From NCBI GenBank assembly GCA_002071385.1, contig MWFB01000003.1:1-64000 (forward strand): DNA of 64,000 nucleotides, written 5' to 3'. Made by a program: the position numbers and the translations under genes. This document shows, one piece after another, positions 37,063 to 44,645 of the stretch; the stretch's first letter is position 1, and every line of letters begins with the position of its first letter. This DNA is from Bacteroidetes bacterium ADurb.Bin013. GTDB lineage: Bacteria; Bacteroidota; Bacteroidia; Bacteroidales; UBA932. The notes under the pieces are model-generated. The model saw only the letters and a list, made by a program, of their open reading frames with translations, had not been told where the DNA came from and did no database searches.

Positions 37063-38615
37063 AGAAAGTCATACTCATAACACTGGGTTTCCTTTTTGGG
37101 CACATGCAAGAGGTGGCAGGCCAGGACCTGGAAAGGATTATGTGGGAAAATCCCTGGCAGGGCGGGATCGTCTCGGCAGGTATGGCATTTTCTGACAGGG
37201 ATTATTCTGACATCTCCCTGTATACAGGATACCGGACCGGTGAATTCAGAAATGTGTACGATCCTGCTTCAGTCAACTCGTACGGGATCAGCACGCGTTC
37301 TTACATGAAGCTCGGGAACACATACCTGAACGGTTCATTTGCCTATGGATATGACCACAGAAAGAACCAGCGCTGGCTGGGGATCCTTGATCCCTACAGG
37401 ACGCCTTTCATGCTGGCAGACAGCGTAGCAGGGAATTATGTACTGGAATCATATCATATGAGCGCAGGCATGGCCATTCCCGTCTCTGGTAAATGGACCC
37501 TGGGATGGCAACTTTCATACGATGCAAAGAATGGCGCAAAATACCGCGACCTGAGGAATAAAGATACCTATATGGACTTTATTATCGCACCGTCTGTGAT
37601 CTATGCACATGGACCGGCTCGCATTGGGTTACATCTGTATTTCAGACGCATAACAGAACAGACAGATTATACACAGGTGGAAACCAGTACCAATAAAGTG
37701 CTGTTTTTATTCTCCGGCATGTGGTTCAACACCCAACAGGTATTCACATCCTCGGCTCCAGGAACGCGCCTGCTCAGGGATCATCTCTATGGGGGAGGCA
37801 TCACATTGCATTACCGGCCCGGAAAATTTTCGATATACGATCATTTTTCAACCGGGCTCAGGGAGCAGTCACAACGTGAAGATGTTGTACGTGCACGCAA
37901 GTATGGGGATGTCAGGGAATGGACCTGGCAAAATACCCTGATGTTGTATTACGGGCCACGGCATCGTATAAAAGCCGATGTATCATGGGCAGGGTTGAGG
38001 GGTTTTGAGCCCATCCAGCGACAGGAACTGAACCAGTTGTCACGCCTTTGGGAGTGGGTGCAATATGGCACGATCCCATCTTTTGTCCAGGAAAGGACAT
38101 GCGTGGACATAAATTATTCTTACAGGATTGCAAGAGATGAGAACTATGATTCGTGGAGGATAACAGCGGGGGTATCCCGGAACCTGTTCCGTCAACAGTG
38201 GATTAAATACCCGCTTGCCGTACAACGGTCCCTGAACCTTACACAGGTCTATGCCCAGCTGGCCAAAAGCTGGTCAGCGAAAAGATGGATGTTCGATTTG
38301 TCCCCCGGAATATCCTATGGAGCAGGACAGCTGGAAGAAACCTCGCCGGAAGAATTGCAGGAAACGCTGACCGGAAATGACATGGGATTTGAAAATCCCG
38401 AAAATTTCCGGTTGACAGAACCTTCCGGAATGGAAAATGAATTTTTTACGGCAAAACGGATAGCTGCCGGAATAACAATCAGGTCGACTTTTATTGCCAA
38501 TCGCGCTAAAGGGCTGAATCTGTTTGCAGAAGCGGGATACCGCTATACACGCCAACTAACCGCTACCAACAAGGTCTTTCATGAGGCCGGATTGAGTATT
38601 GGACTGATTTTTTAA
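37059..38615 (+). CDS. DUF6850 outer-membrane beta-barrel protein
   Basis: A 518-residue protein with a signal peptide (KKVILITLGFLFGHMQEVAG), then an alternating hydrophobic and aromatic pattern typical of outer-membrane beta-barrels. Examples are YLNGSFAYGYDHRKNQRW and RIGLHLYFRRITEQTDY, and it ends VFHEAGLSIGLIF with a terminal aromatic. It resembles DUF6850 family barrels. Overlap ATGA with the DUF4876 gene and a gap of five bases to the S46 peptidase gene place it in the same operon. Function is unknown; it could be a second pore or a scaffold for the receptor complex. Confidence 0.8.
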   Translation: MKKVILITLGFLFGHMQEVAGQDLERIMWENPWQGGIVSAGMAFSDRDYSDISLYTGYRTGEFRNVYDPASVNSYGISTRSYMKLGNTYLNGSFAYGYDHRKNQRWLGILDPYRTPFMLADSVAGNYVLESYHMSAGMAIPVSGKWTLGWQLSYDAKNGAKYRDLRNKDTYMDFIIAPSVIYAHGPARIGLHLYFRRITEQTDYTQVETSTNKVLFLFSGMWFNTQQVFTSSAPGTRLLRDHLYGGGITLHYRPGKFSIYDHFSTGLREQSQREDVVRARKYGDVREWTWQNTLMLYYGPRHRIKADVSWAGLRGFEPIQRQELNQLSRLWEWVQYGTIPSFVQERTCVDINYSYRIARDENYDSWRITAGVSRNLFRQQWIKYPLAVQRSLNLTQVYAQLAKSWSAKRWMFDLSPGISYGAGQLEETSPEELQETLTGNDMGFENPENFRLTEPSGMENEFFTAKRIAAGITIRSTFIANRAKGLNLFAEAGYRYTRQLTATNKVFHEAGLSIGLIF

Positions 38616-38620
38616 TATCC

Positions 38621-40768
38621 GTGAAAAGGTTTATCCTATATGTTGTTCCACTTTTCCTTATGTTCACACCTCTCAGGGCAGATGAAGGCATGTGGCTTGT
38701 CCACCTGATGGAGCAAAACCTGGTGAGACAGATGCAGAAAAAAGGCCTGAAGATTCATCCGGAGATGATCTTTGACAATGACAGGATCACGCTTTCAAGT
38801 GCAGTCGTGTCTATGGACTTTGGCTGCACAGGATCGATAATTTCTGATAACGGGCTGCTCATAACCAACCACCATTGCGCCTATTCGGACATTCATGCAT
38901 TCAGCACCCAGGAGACAAATTACCTGGAAGAAGGATTCTGGGCCCGCAATGCTGCTGAAGAAAAACCTGTCCCGGGCAAAAACGTCTACTTTCTTCGCAA
39001 AGTGTTTGATGTGACGGACAGGGTTCTCCGGCTAAGGGACACCTTGACCGGCAGGAGAATGTATGCGCTCCTTGAAAAAGAATACCGGCAGATGACAGGT
39101 TACGATTGTATGTGCGCTTCCATGTGGAGCGGCTCCCGTTATTACATGTATTGCTACCAGAAGTACAGCGATGTACGCCTGGTGGGTGCTCCCCCCGTAT
39201 CCATTGCTGCCTACGGAGGGGAAACGGATAACTGGGAATGGCCCCAGCACAAAGGTGACTTTGCCCTGTACAGGATATACACGGCTCCCGACGGTTCTCC
39301 CGCCGACTATGATCCTGCGAACGTTCCCCTGGTACCTGACGCTAAACTGACCATCAGCGCCAAGGGCATCAGGGAAGGGGATTTTGTCATGGCGCTGGGT
39401 TATCCTTTCCAGACGAACCGTTATAATTCTTCTTTCGGACTGTATGAAAAACAAACGGTGACATATCCCGTGGTGGTCCGTACCTCAAAAACCCATCTTG
39501 AAATCATGAACAGATGGATGGAATCGGACCCCGCTGTCCGTCTGCAATATGCCGATACTTATTTTAGTCTGGCCAATGTATCCGAATTGCGGGAGGGAGA
39601 AGTTCTCAGTCTTATCCGTCACAGGTTTGTTGACAACAGGAGGGAAGAAGAGGCCAAAGTGCGGCAGTGGATCAGTGCCTCTGCCAATACAAGTGAATTA
39701 TGGGGCACATTGTTTGAAGACCTTGAATATGCTTATTCAGTTACAGAAGAGCTGACGGCAGCACGTGAATGGTACAAACAGACCATCATATCCTCCCGGT
39801 TCCTTCTGATGGCAAGAAGGGTGGCGGGCCTCAGGGCAGAAGTCAGGCGTAACGGCACAGACACGGTGGATTGTACCAGGGACGAATTCAGCAGCTATTA
39901 CCGACGCATGATGGATTATTACAACGGGTACCATCCCGGACTTGAAAAGGAATGGTTTGTCAGCGCCTTAAGGGATTTTTGTGAAAACGTTCCGCGCCGG
40001 TACTGGGGTGAATACCTGTCATCACGTTATGACCACTTCAACGGGGATGCCTCGAGGCTTGCCGAAAACATTTTTGACAACTCGGTGTTCCGGAGCAGGG
40101 AAAGCTTTCGTGACTATTTCCTCACCCCGCATCTGATAGACGAGATAAATGCCGATCCGGCCTGTCTGCTCAACCACAGTTATGACACCCCGCGATTCAA
40201 TGAAGAAGAAAATCGATTACTCGGAACAATAAATGCAAGGCACGCAGACACGCAGTACACCCGTGCCTTGTATACTTTCAGAAAAGAACAGGACATTCCG
40301 CAGTATCCCGATGCCAATATGACCATGAGGCTCACCTTCGGAACGGTAGGACCTCTTTATCCCCGTGACGGGATAACATACAACTGGTACAGCACCATAC
40401 AGGGGCTGTGGGATAAATGGAATCCGTACGATTACGAATTCCGGATCAATGAACCCTTCCGTCAGGTACTGGAGTCAGAAGACTGGGGCGTATGGAAAGA
40501 CCGTAAAACCGGTAACATGCATGTGAACTTCCTGTGTGACCTTGATATAACCGGTGGAAATTCAGGATCACCTGTCCTGGACAGCAGGGGACGGCTGGTA
40601 GGCCTTGCTTTTGACGGGAATAAGGAATCCCTGGGAGCCGATTCATTCTTTCATCCCACACTGAACAAATGTGTTACCCTGGATATCCGCTATGCACTGT
40701 GGGTGATCCAGAAGTACGCGAAGGCACATTATTTGCTAAAAGAAATGGACATATCTTTTTACCTTTAA
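38621..40768 (+). CDS. S46 family dipeptidyl-peptidase (DPP7/DPP11 type)
   Basis: Periplasmic serine exopeptidase that releases dipeptides from oligopeptides. The 715-residue protein has a signal peptide ([15 protein letters not shown]) and the catalytic triad regions: histidine in [15 protein letters not shown], aspartate in [18 protein letters not shown], serine in [13 protein letters not shown]. The specificity segment near the C-terminus reads [18 protein letters not shown] and lacks the arginine I expect in acid-specific DPP11, so a DPP7-like preference for hydrophobic residues is more likely but not certain. The GTG start five bases after the DUF6850 stop puts it in the TonB receptor operon. 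Such peptidases let Bacteroidales feed on peptides. Confidence 0.93.
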   Translation: MKRFILYVVPLFLMFTPLRADEGMWLVHLMEQNLVRQMQKKGLKIHPEMIFDNDRITLSSAVVSMDFGCTGSIISDNGLLITNHHCAYSDIHAFSTQETNYLEEGFWARNAAEEKPVPGKNVYFLRKVFDVTDRVLRLRDTLTGRRMYALLEKEYRQMTGYDCMCASMWSGSRYYMYCYQKYSDVRLVGAPPVSIAAYGGETDNWEWPQHKGDFALYRIYTAPDGSPADYDPANVPLVPDAKLTISAKGIREGDFVMALGYPFQTNRYNSSFGLYEKQTVTYPVVVRTSKTHLEIMNRWMESDPAVRLQYADTYFSLANVSELREGEVLSLIRHRFVDNRREEEAKVRQWISASANTSELWGTLFEDLEYAYSVTEELTAAREWYKQTIISSRFLLMARRVAGLRAEVRRNGTDTVDCTRDEFSSYYRRMMDYYNGYHPGLEKEWFVSALRDFCENVPRRYWGEYLSSRYDHFNGDASRLAENIFDNSVFRSRESFRDYFLTPHLIDEINADPACLLNHSYDTPRFNEEENRLLGTINARHADTQYTRALYTFRKEQDIPQYPDANMTMRLTFGTVGPLYPRDGITYNWYSTIQGLWDKWNPYDYEFRINEPFRQVLESEDWGVWKDRKTGNMHVNFLCDLDITGGNSGSPVLDSRGRLVGLAFDGNKESLGADSFFHPTLNKCVTLDIRYALWVIQKYAKAHYLLKEMDISFYL

Positions 40769-40779
40769 TACTATTATTT

Positions 40780-40938
40780 ATGAAAAAGTACGAATGCGAT
40801 TTGTGCGGGTATGTATACGACCCTGCTGAAGGAGACCCCGACAACGGTATAGCTCCGGGAACTCCCTTTGAAGATCTTCCCGAAGATTGGGTTTGCCCCC
40901 TTTGCGGTGCAGGCAAGGAAGATTTCACACCCTTGTAA
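40780..40938 (+). CDS. Rubredoxin
   Basis: A 52-residue single-iron electron carrier with both binding loops, [10 protein letters not shown] and [11 protein letters not shown], and the conserved aromatic core. The start [10 protein letters not shown] is the family start; the longer open frame begins inside the peptidase gene. It lies 11 bases after the peptidase stop. In anaerobes rubredoxin feeds superoxide reductase or rubredoxin-oxygen oxidoreductase; none is present here. Confidence 0.96.
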   Translation: MKKYECDLCGYVYDPAEGDPDNGIAPGTPFEDLPEDWVCPLCGAGKEDFTPL

Positions 40939-41053
40939 GCCATAATATTCTTTGATAAATGTCGTCCGCAGGACGGCTGATGGCTATTGATCAGACGGTG
41001 CAGTATTCGTATATGTTTTGCATTTTAACTATGTACTGGAAAATCCTAAACAT

Positions 41054-42292
41054 ATGAGATCTGTTATCACTCTAATGGTCGTAGTCGTCCTTGCGGGACC
41101 GCTCTCATTATCCTGTTCCAAATGGAACAATGACGCACCCAAAGACAGGGAAGATATCGTACTTACAAAAGTACAAAAGGAAATTCTGCATAACAGCAAT
41201 GGTTTTGGCATAGATCTTTTCAGGGAGATGTGCCTGGAACTGGAAGGGGAAAATGTCTTCATATCCCCATTGAGCGCATCTCTGGCCATATCGTCCGTAA
41301 CCAACGGGGCTGCCGGCAAGACACTCGAAGACATGAAGGCAACCCTTGGTTTTGCCACATACTCCCCGGACCAGATGAATGGATTCTTCAAACATCTTGT
41401 ACCAGCCCTTAAGGAGGTTGATAACACCGTTAAGCTGAGTATTGCCAATGCCGTATGGATTGAAAAGACTTTTCCCGTAAAGAGTCCTTTCATCCAATCC
41501 CTGCAGCAGTATTACAACGCCTCCGTGAACCTGCTTGATTTTTCAGACCCGAAGTCCCCTTCTGTCATCAACCAATGGTGTGCCGACAACACCAACAATT
41601 TGATCAAAAAGGTCATTGACCGGATAGACCCCGATACAAGGCTCATCTATACCAATGCCCTGTATTTCAAAGGTAAATGGAAAGAAACATTTGACAAGAA
41701 AGTGAGCTGGCAGGGTTCCTTCACCAACCTATCCGGATCGGACGGCGATGTGACTTATATGGAACAAACCAATGATTATGGCTATACGGAAACAAATGAA
41801 GTGGCCGTTGCTGAAATACCGTATGGAAATGAAGCCTACAGCATGATTATTGTTTTGCCCGATACAGGCGTTTCCATTATGGAAGTAGTTTCTTCCCTGA
41901 CCCGGGAACAGTGGTCGGAATGGCTGGAAGACCTTGCCCCGGCCGAATTGAACCTCCGCATCCCGCGCTTCAAGGTGGAATTTGATTCAGAGGAAACTAT
42001 GATCCCTGTATTGACGCGTATGGGAATGGGAATCGCCTTTGATCCTTATAATGCTGATTTCAGCAATATCAGCGACATCCCGCTTTTCATAAGCCTGCTC
42101 AAGCAGAACTCTTTCATTCAGGTGGATGAGGAAGGAACAGAAGCTGCTGCCGTGACAACCATAGGATTCAATCTGACTTCCATTGGTCCCGGACAGACAA
42201 TCCCGTTCCATGTGGACAGACCCTTCCTGTATTTCATTACAGAGAAGAGCACAGGGACCATACTGTTCTCTGGCTTGATGGCAGAAATCTAG
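41054..42292 (+). CDS. Serpin-family protease inhibitor lipoprotein
   Basis: A 412-residue serpin with a lipoprotein signal (AGPLSLSC), so it is probably surface or periplasm anchored. Core serpin motifs are NVFISPLSASLAISSVTNGA, YTNALYFKGKWKETF and the C-terminal PFLYFITEKSTGTILFSG. The reactive-loop hinge EEGTEAAAVTT has the small residues needed for loop insertion, so it is predicted to be inhibitory. Counting from P17 puts P1 at Thr and P1' at Ser in FNLTSIG. The start MRSVITL is preferred. Its 3' end overlaps dgt by four bases. It may shield the cell from host or competitor proteases. Confidence 0.94.
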   Translation: MRSVITLMVVVVLAGPLSLSCSKWNNDAPKDREDIVLTKVQKEILHNSNGFGIDLFREMCLELEGENVFISPLSASLAISSVTNGAAGKTLEDMKATLGFATYSPDQMNGFFKHLVPALKEVDNTVKLSIANAVWIEKTFPVKSPFIQSLQQYYNASVNLLDFSDPKSPSVINQWCADNTNNLIKKVIDRIDPDTRLIYTNALYFKGKWKETFDKKVSWQGSFTNLSGSDGDVTYMEQTNDYGYTETNEVAVAEIPYGNEAYSMIIVLPDTGVSIMEVVSSLTREQWSEWLEDLAPAELNLRIPRFKVEFDSEETMIPVLTRMGMGIAFDPYNADFSNISDIPLFISLLKQNSFIQVDEEGTEAAAVTTIGFNLTSIGPGQTIPFHVDRPFLYFITEKSTGTILFSGLMAEI

Positions 42293-43533
42293 AAAGATAT
42301 TATTTCGTGGTAAACGCGGATGGCAAAGTTATCTGTCATGCCTGCCATGTAATCAATGATGGCCCTGCGGTATTGCACAATGTCAGCTATATCGTAAATT
42401 ATATCGTTCTCAAAACGTGCTTCATTTCGTGCCCGTTTGTCCACATTGCTGTATTTGACCAGCCATTCGTGAAAATACCTTAACAGGGTGGGAAATTTGG
42501 ACGTGTTGTCAGCTATGCGCTGCAATAAGTCATTTCCATAAAAACCATCAAGGAAGTCAAAAATCGTATGGATGATGCACCGTGCGTACTCTTTATAATA
42601 GAGAAGCCGCGGGTGGTAATAGATATGGCGGTAATTGAAATCCTTGACCTCTGTCAGCAGGTTGTAGTATTGGCAGGAAAAATGCATCCCTTCTTCAGGA
42701 GATGAATTGTTGCAGAGATCTTTTATGAAAAGGTCTATCAGGGCCGTGTTGTTTACTACTCCGGAAGTATTCGGGATCCTTTTCATGAGGTTGTTCAGTT
42801 CGTTGAGGCGCTCGGGCTCCAGCAGGTTCAGTTCAACCGCATCTTCTATGTCACGGCCCAGGTATGCGATTTTATCCGAGAGTTTGACAGCACAAGCTTC
42901 CCACGTATAGGGCATGTACTGGTTGGGCCTCTCTATCTGCTCAAGATCAACAACCTTTTCACGCGGAAACAGCCCGTTCTCGTCAGTTTCTCCGCAATGC
43001 GATATGATCCCGTCACGTACGGCATACGTCAGTCTCAGGTTTTTATGTATACCCGAGGCATTGGGCAGGGTGGCAATCTTGTCTGCCGTGTACAGCCCGT
43101 TCTTTTCGTGCCAGAATGTGCCGTCCCACTTACGCATGATATCGGAAAGCAACGTTTCTCCTTCATGGCCGAACGGGCTGTGACCCAGATCGTGACCCAG
43201 GGCAATGGCCTGTGTCAGTTCTGTGTTCAGTCCCATGTATTTTGATATGGTATAACTGATAGAGGCCACATGGTTCACATGTTCCATGCGTGTGCATATG
43301 TGGTCGTTCTGTGTTGCGAAAAACACCTGTGTTTTGTGTTTCAGCCTGCGATAAGAAGTACAATGAAGTATACGCGAGTAATCCCTGTAAAACTGTGAGC
43401 GTGTGTCATCCTGTTTATCTTCCGGCAGCAGGAACTCACTGCCTCTTTGCAGGGACTGTTCCCATTTGGGATGTCCCGCCCTGAGCTGATGCTTTGTGAA
43501 TTTTCCAGGTACCATTTTTTTGTCCATAGTCAT
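42289..43533 (-). CDS. dgt: Deoxyguanosinetriphosphate triphosphohydrolase
   Basis: HD-domain enzyme that hydrolyses dGTP to deoxyguanosine and triphosphate, lowering dNTP pools and sometimes limiting phage. The 414-residue protein has the signature DYSRILHCTSYRRLKHKTQV, the HD histidine in RMEHVNHVASISYTIS and the HD pair in ALGHDLGHSPFGHEGE. The length fits. It starts three bases after galE stops, with an alternative ATG two codons later, and is probably cotranscribed with it. Confidence 0.96.
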   Translation of the reverse strand: MTMDKKMVPGKFTKHQLRAGHPKWEQSLQRGSEFLLPEDKQDDTRSQFYRDYSRILHCTSYRRLKHKTQVFFATQNDHICTRMEHVNHVASISYTISKYMGLNTELTQAIALGHDLGHSPFGHEGETLLSDIMRKWDGTFWHEKNGLYTADKIATLPNASGIHKNLRLTYAVRDGIISHCGETDENGLFPREKVVDLEQIERPNQYMPYTWEACAVKLSDKIAYLGRDIEDAVELNLLEPERLNELNNLMKRIPNTSGVVNNTALIDLFIKDLCNNSSPEEGMHFSCQYYNLLTEVKDFNYRHIYYHPRLLYYKEYARCIIHTIFDFLDGFYGNDLLQRIADNTSKFPTLLRYFHEWLVKYSNVDKRARNEARFENDIIYDIADIVQYRRAIIDYMAGMTDNFAIRVYHEIISF

Positions 43534-43536
43534 ATG

Positions 43537-44559
43537 TTAAGTAATACCGCGTATATTCCTTTCCCAAGCCCAGGCATTGGCAAGGGTTTCTTCCAGCGGG
43601 CGTCGGGCTTTCCAGGAAAGCACCCTGTTTGCGAGCGATGTATCTGCCCAGACAGCCTCCACGTCTCCCTCCCTCCGTCCGGTGATCCGGTATTTCAAAG
43701 ACAAATGGTTGACAGTCTCGAATTTTTTGACAAGTTCCATGACAGAGAGCGGTTTACCAGTCCCCACATTGAACACCTCGCACAATCCCGGTTTGTCATA
43801 GGCCTCCATGCGTTTCAGGGCCGAGACATGGGCGGCAGCAAGATCCACCACATCAATATAATCCCTGAGAGCCGTCCCGTCCGGGGTATTGTAATTGCTT
43901 CCGAATATGTGCAATTCCTTGCGCACGCCAGCAGCGGTCTGCGTTATGAAAGGTACCAGGTTGTTGGGAATGCCCCTGGGAAGTTCACCGATCAGGGCGG
44001 AAGGATGTGCCCCGATGGGATTAAAATACCTGAGGATGACCACTTTCACGGATGCATAAGCTTTTACTGCATCGGCCAGGATATCCTCACATATTTGTTT
44101 CGTGTTACCGTAAGGACTTGTGGCCGGCATTCTGGGAGTGTCTTCAGTAACCGGCAGCACCGGGGGCTGTCCGTAAACGGTGGCGGATGATGAGAATACC
44201 ACATGACCTCCGCCATTTTCCACCATCACTTCCAGTAAGGTGACCAGGGACAACAGGTTGTTATGGTAATACATGAGCGGTTTTTCCACACTTTCTCCCA
44301 CCGCCTTGAAAGCTGCAAAGTGAATGACACCGTCAATCCTGTGTTCTCGGAATATTGGCAGGAGCTGGTCTTTTCTGCAGCAATCGGCCTTATAGAAAGG
44401 AATATCTCTGCCGGTGATTTTTTTCACACCCTCCAGACAGGTGGTATCTGCATTGGAAAGGTTATCTGCAATGACCACTCCGTATCCTGCGTGGATGAGT
44501 TCCACGGCAGTATGGCTTCCTATATAGCCGGCGCCCCCGGTGATGAGTATGTTTTTCAT
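43537..44559 (-). CDS. galE: UDP-glucose 4-epimerase
   Basis: Short-chain dehydrogenase-fold enzyme that interconverts UDP-glucose and UDP-galactose for the Leloir pathway and surface polysaccharides. The 340-residue protein starts MKNILITGGAGYIGSHTAV with the NAD-binding glycine motif and carries the catalytic serine and tyrosine in SSSATVYG and YGNTK. A longer open frame upstream is rejected because it crosses a promoter and a terminator. The -7 box ends only five bases before the ATG. Confidence 0.97.
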   Translation of the reverse strand: MKNILITGGAGYIGSHTAVELIHAGYGVVIADNLSNADTTCLEGVKKITGRDIPFYKADCCRKDQLLPIFREHRIDGVIHFAAFKAVGESVEKPLMYYHNNLLSLVTLLEVMVENGGGHVVFSSSATVYGQPPVLPVTEDTPRMPATSPYGNTKQICEDILADAVKAYASVKVVILRYFNPIGAHPSALIGELPRGIPNNLVPFITQTAAGVRKELHIFGSNYNTPDGTALRDYIDVVDLAAAHVSALKRMEAYDKPGLCEVFNVGTGKPLSVMELVKKFETVNHLSLKYRITGRREGDVEAVWADTSLANRVLSWKARRPLEETLANAWAWERNIRGIT

Positions 44560-44564
44560 AATGA

Positions 44565-44572
44565 CAAAGATA
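44565..44572 (-). promoter_or_regulatory. -7 box for galE-dgt, five bases before the ATG
   Basis: Minus strand TATCTTTG is an exact TAnnTTTG match. The five-base spacing to the start codon predicts a leaderless mRNA. It immediately follows the ppdK terminator. Confidence 0.65.
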
Positions 44573-44574
44573 CG

Positions 44575-44618
44575 AAAAAGAAGAAAAAGGCTCCTATGGG
44601 AGCCTTTTTCTTCTTTTT
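44575..44618 (-). terminator. Terminator after ppdK
   Basis: A perfect 20-bp inverted repeat (44575-44594 with 44599-44618) with the tetraloop TATG, a GGCTCC core and A/T-rich outer arms. On the minus strand it ends in a U-rich tract 27 bases past the ppdK stop. It is symmetrical enough to work in both directions. Confidence 0.88.
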
Positions 44619-44645
44619 GGAAACAATCACCTGATTGTTTCAGAC

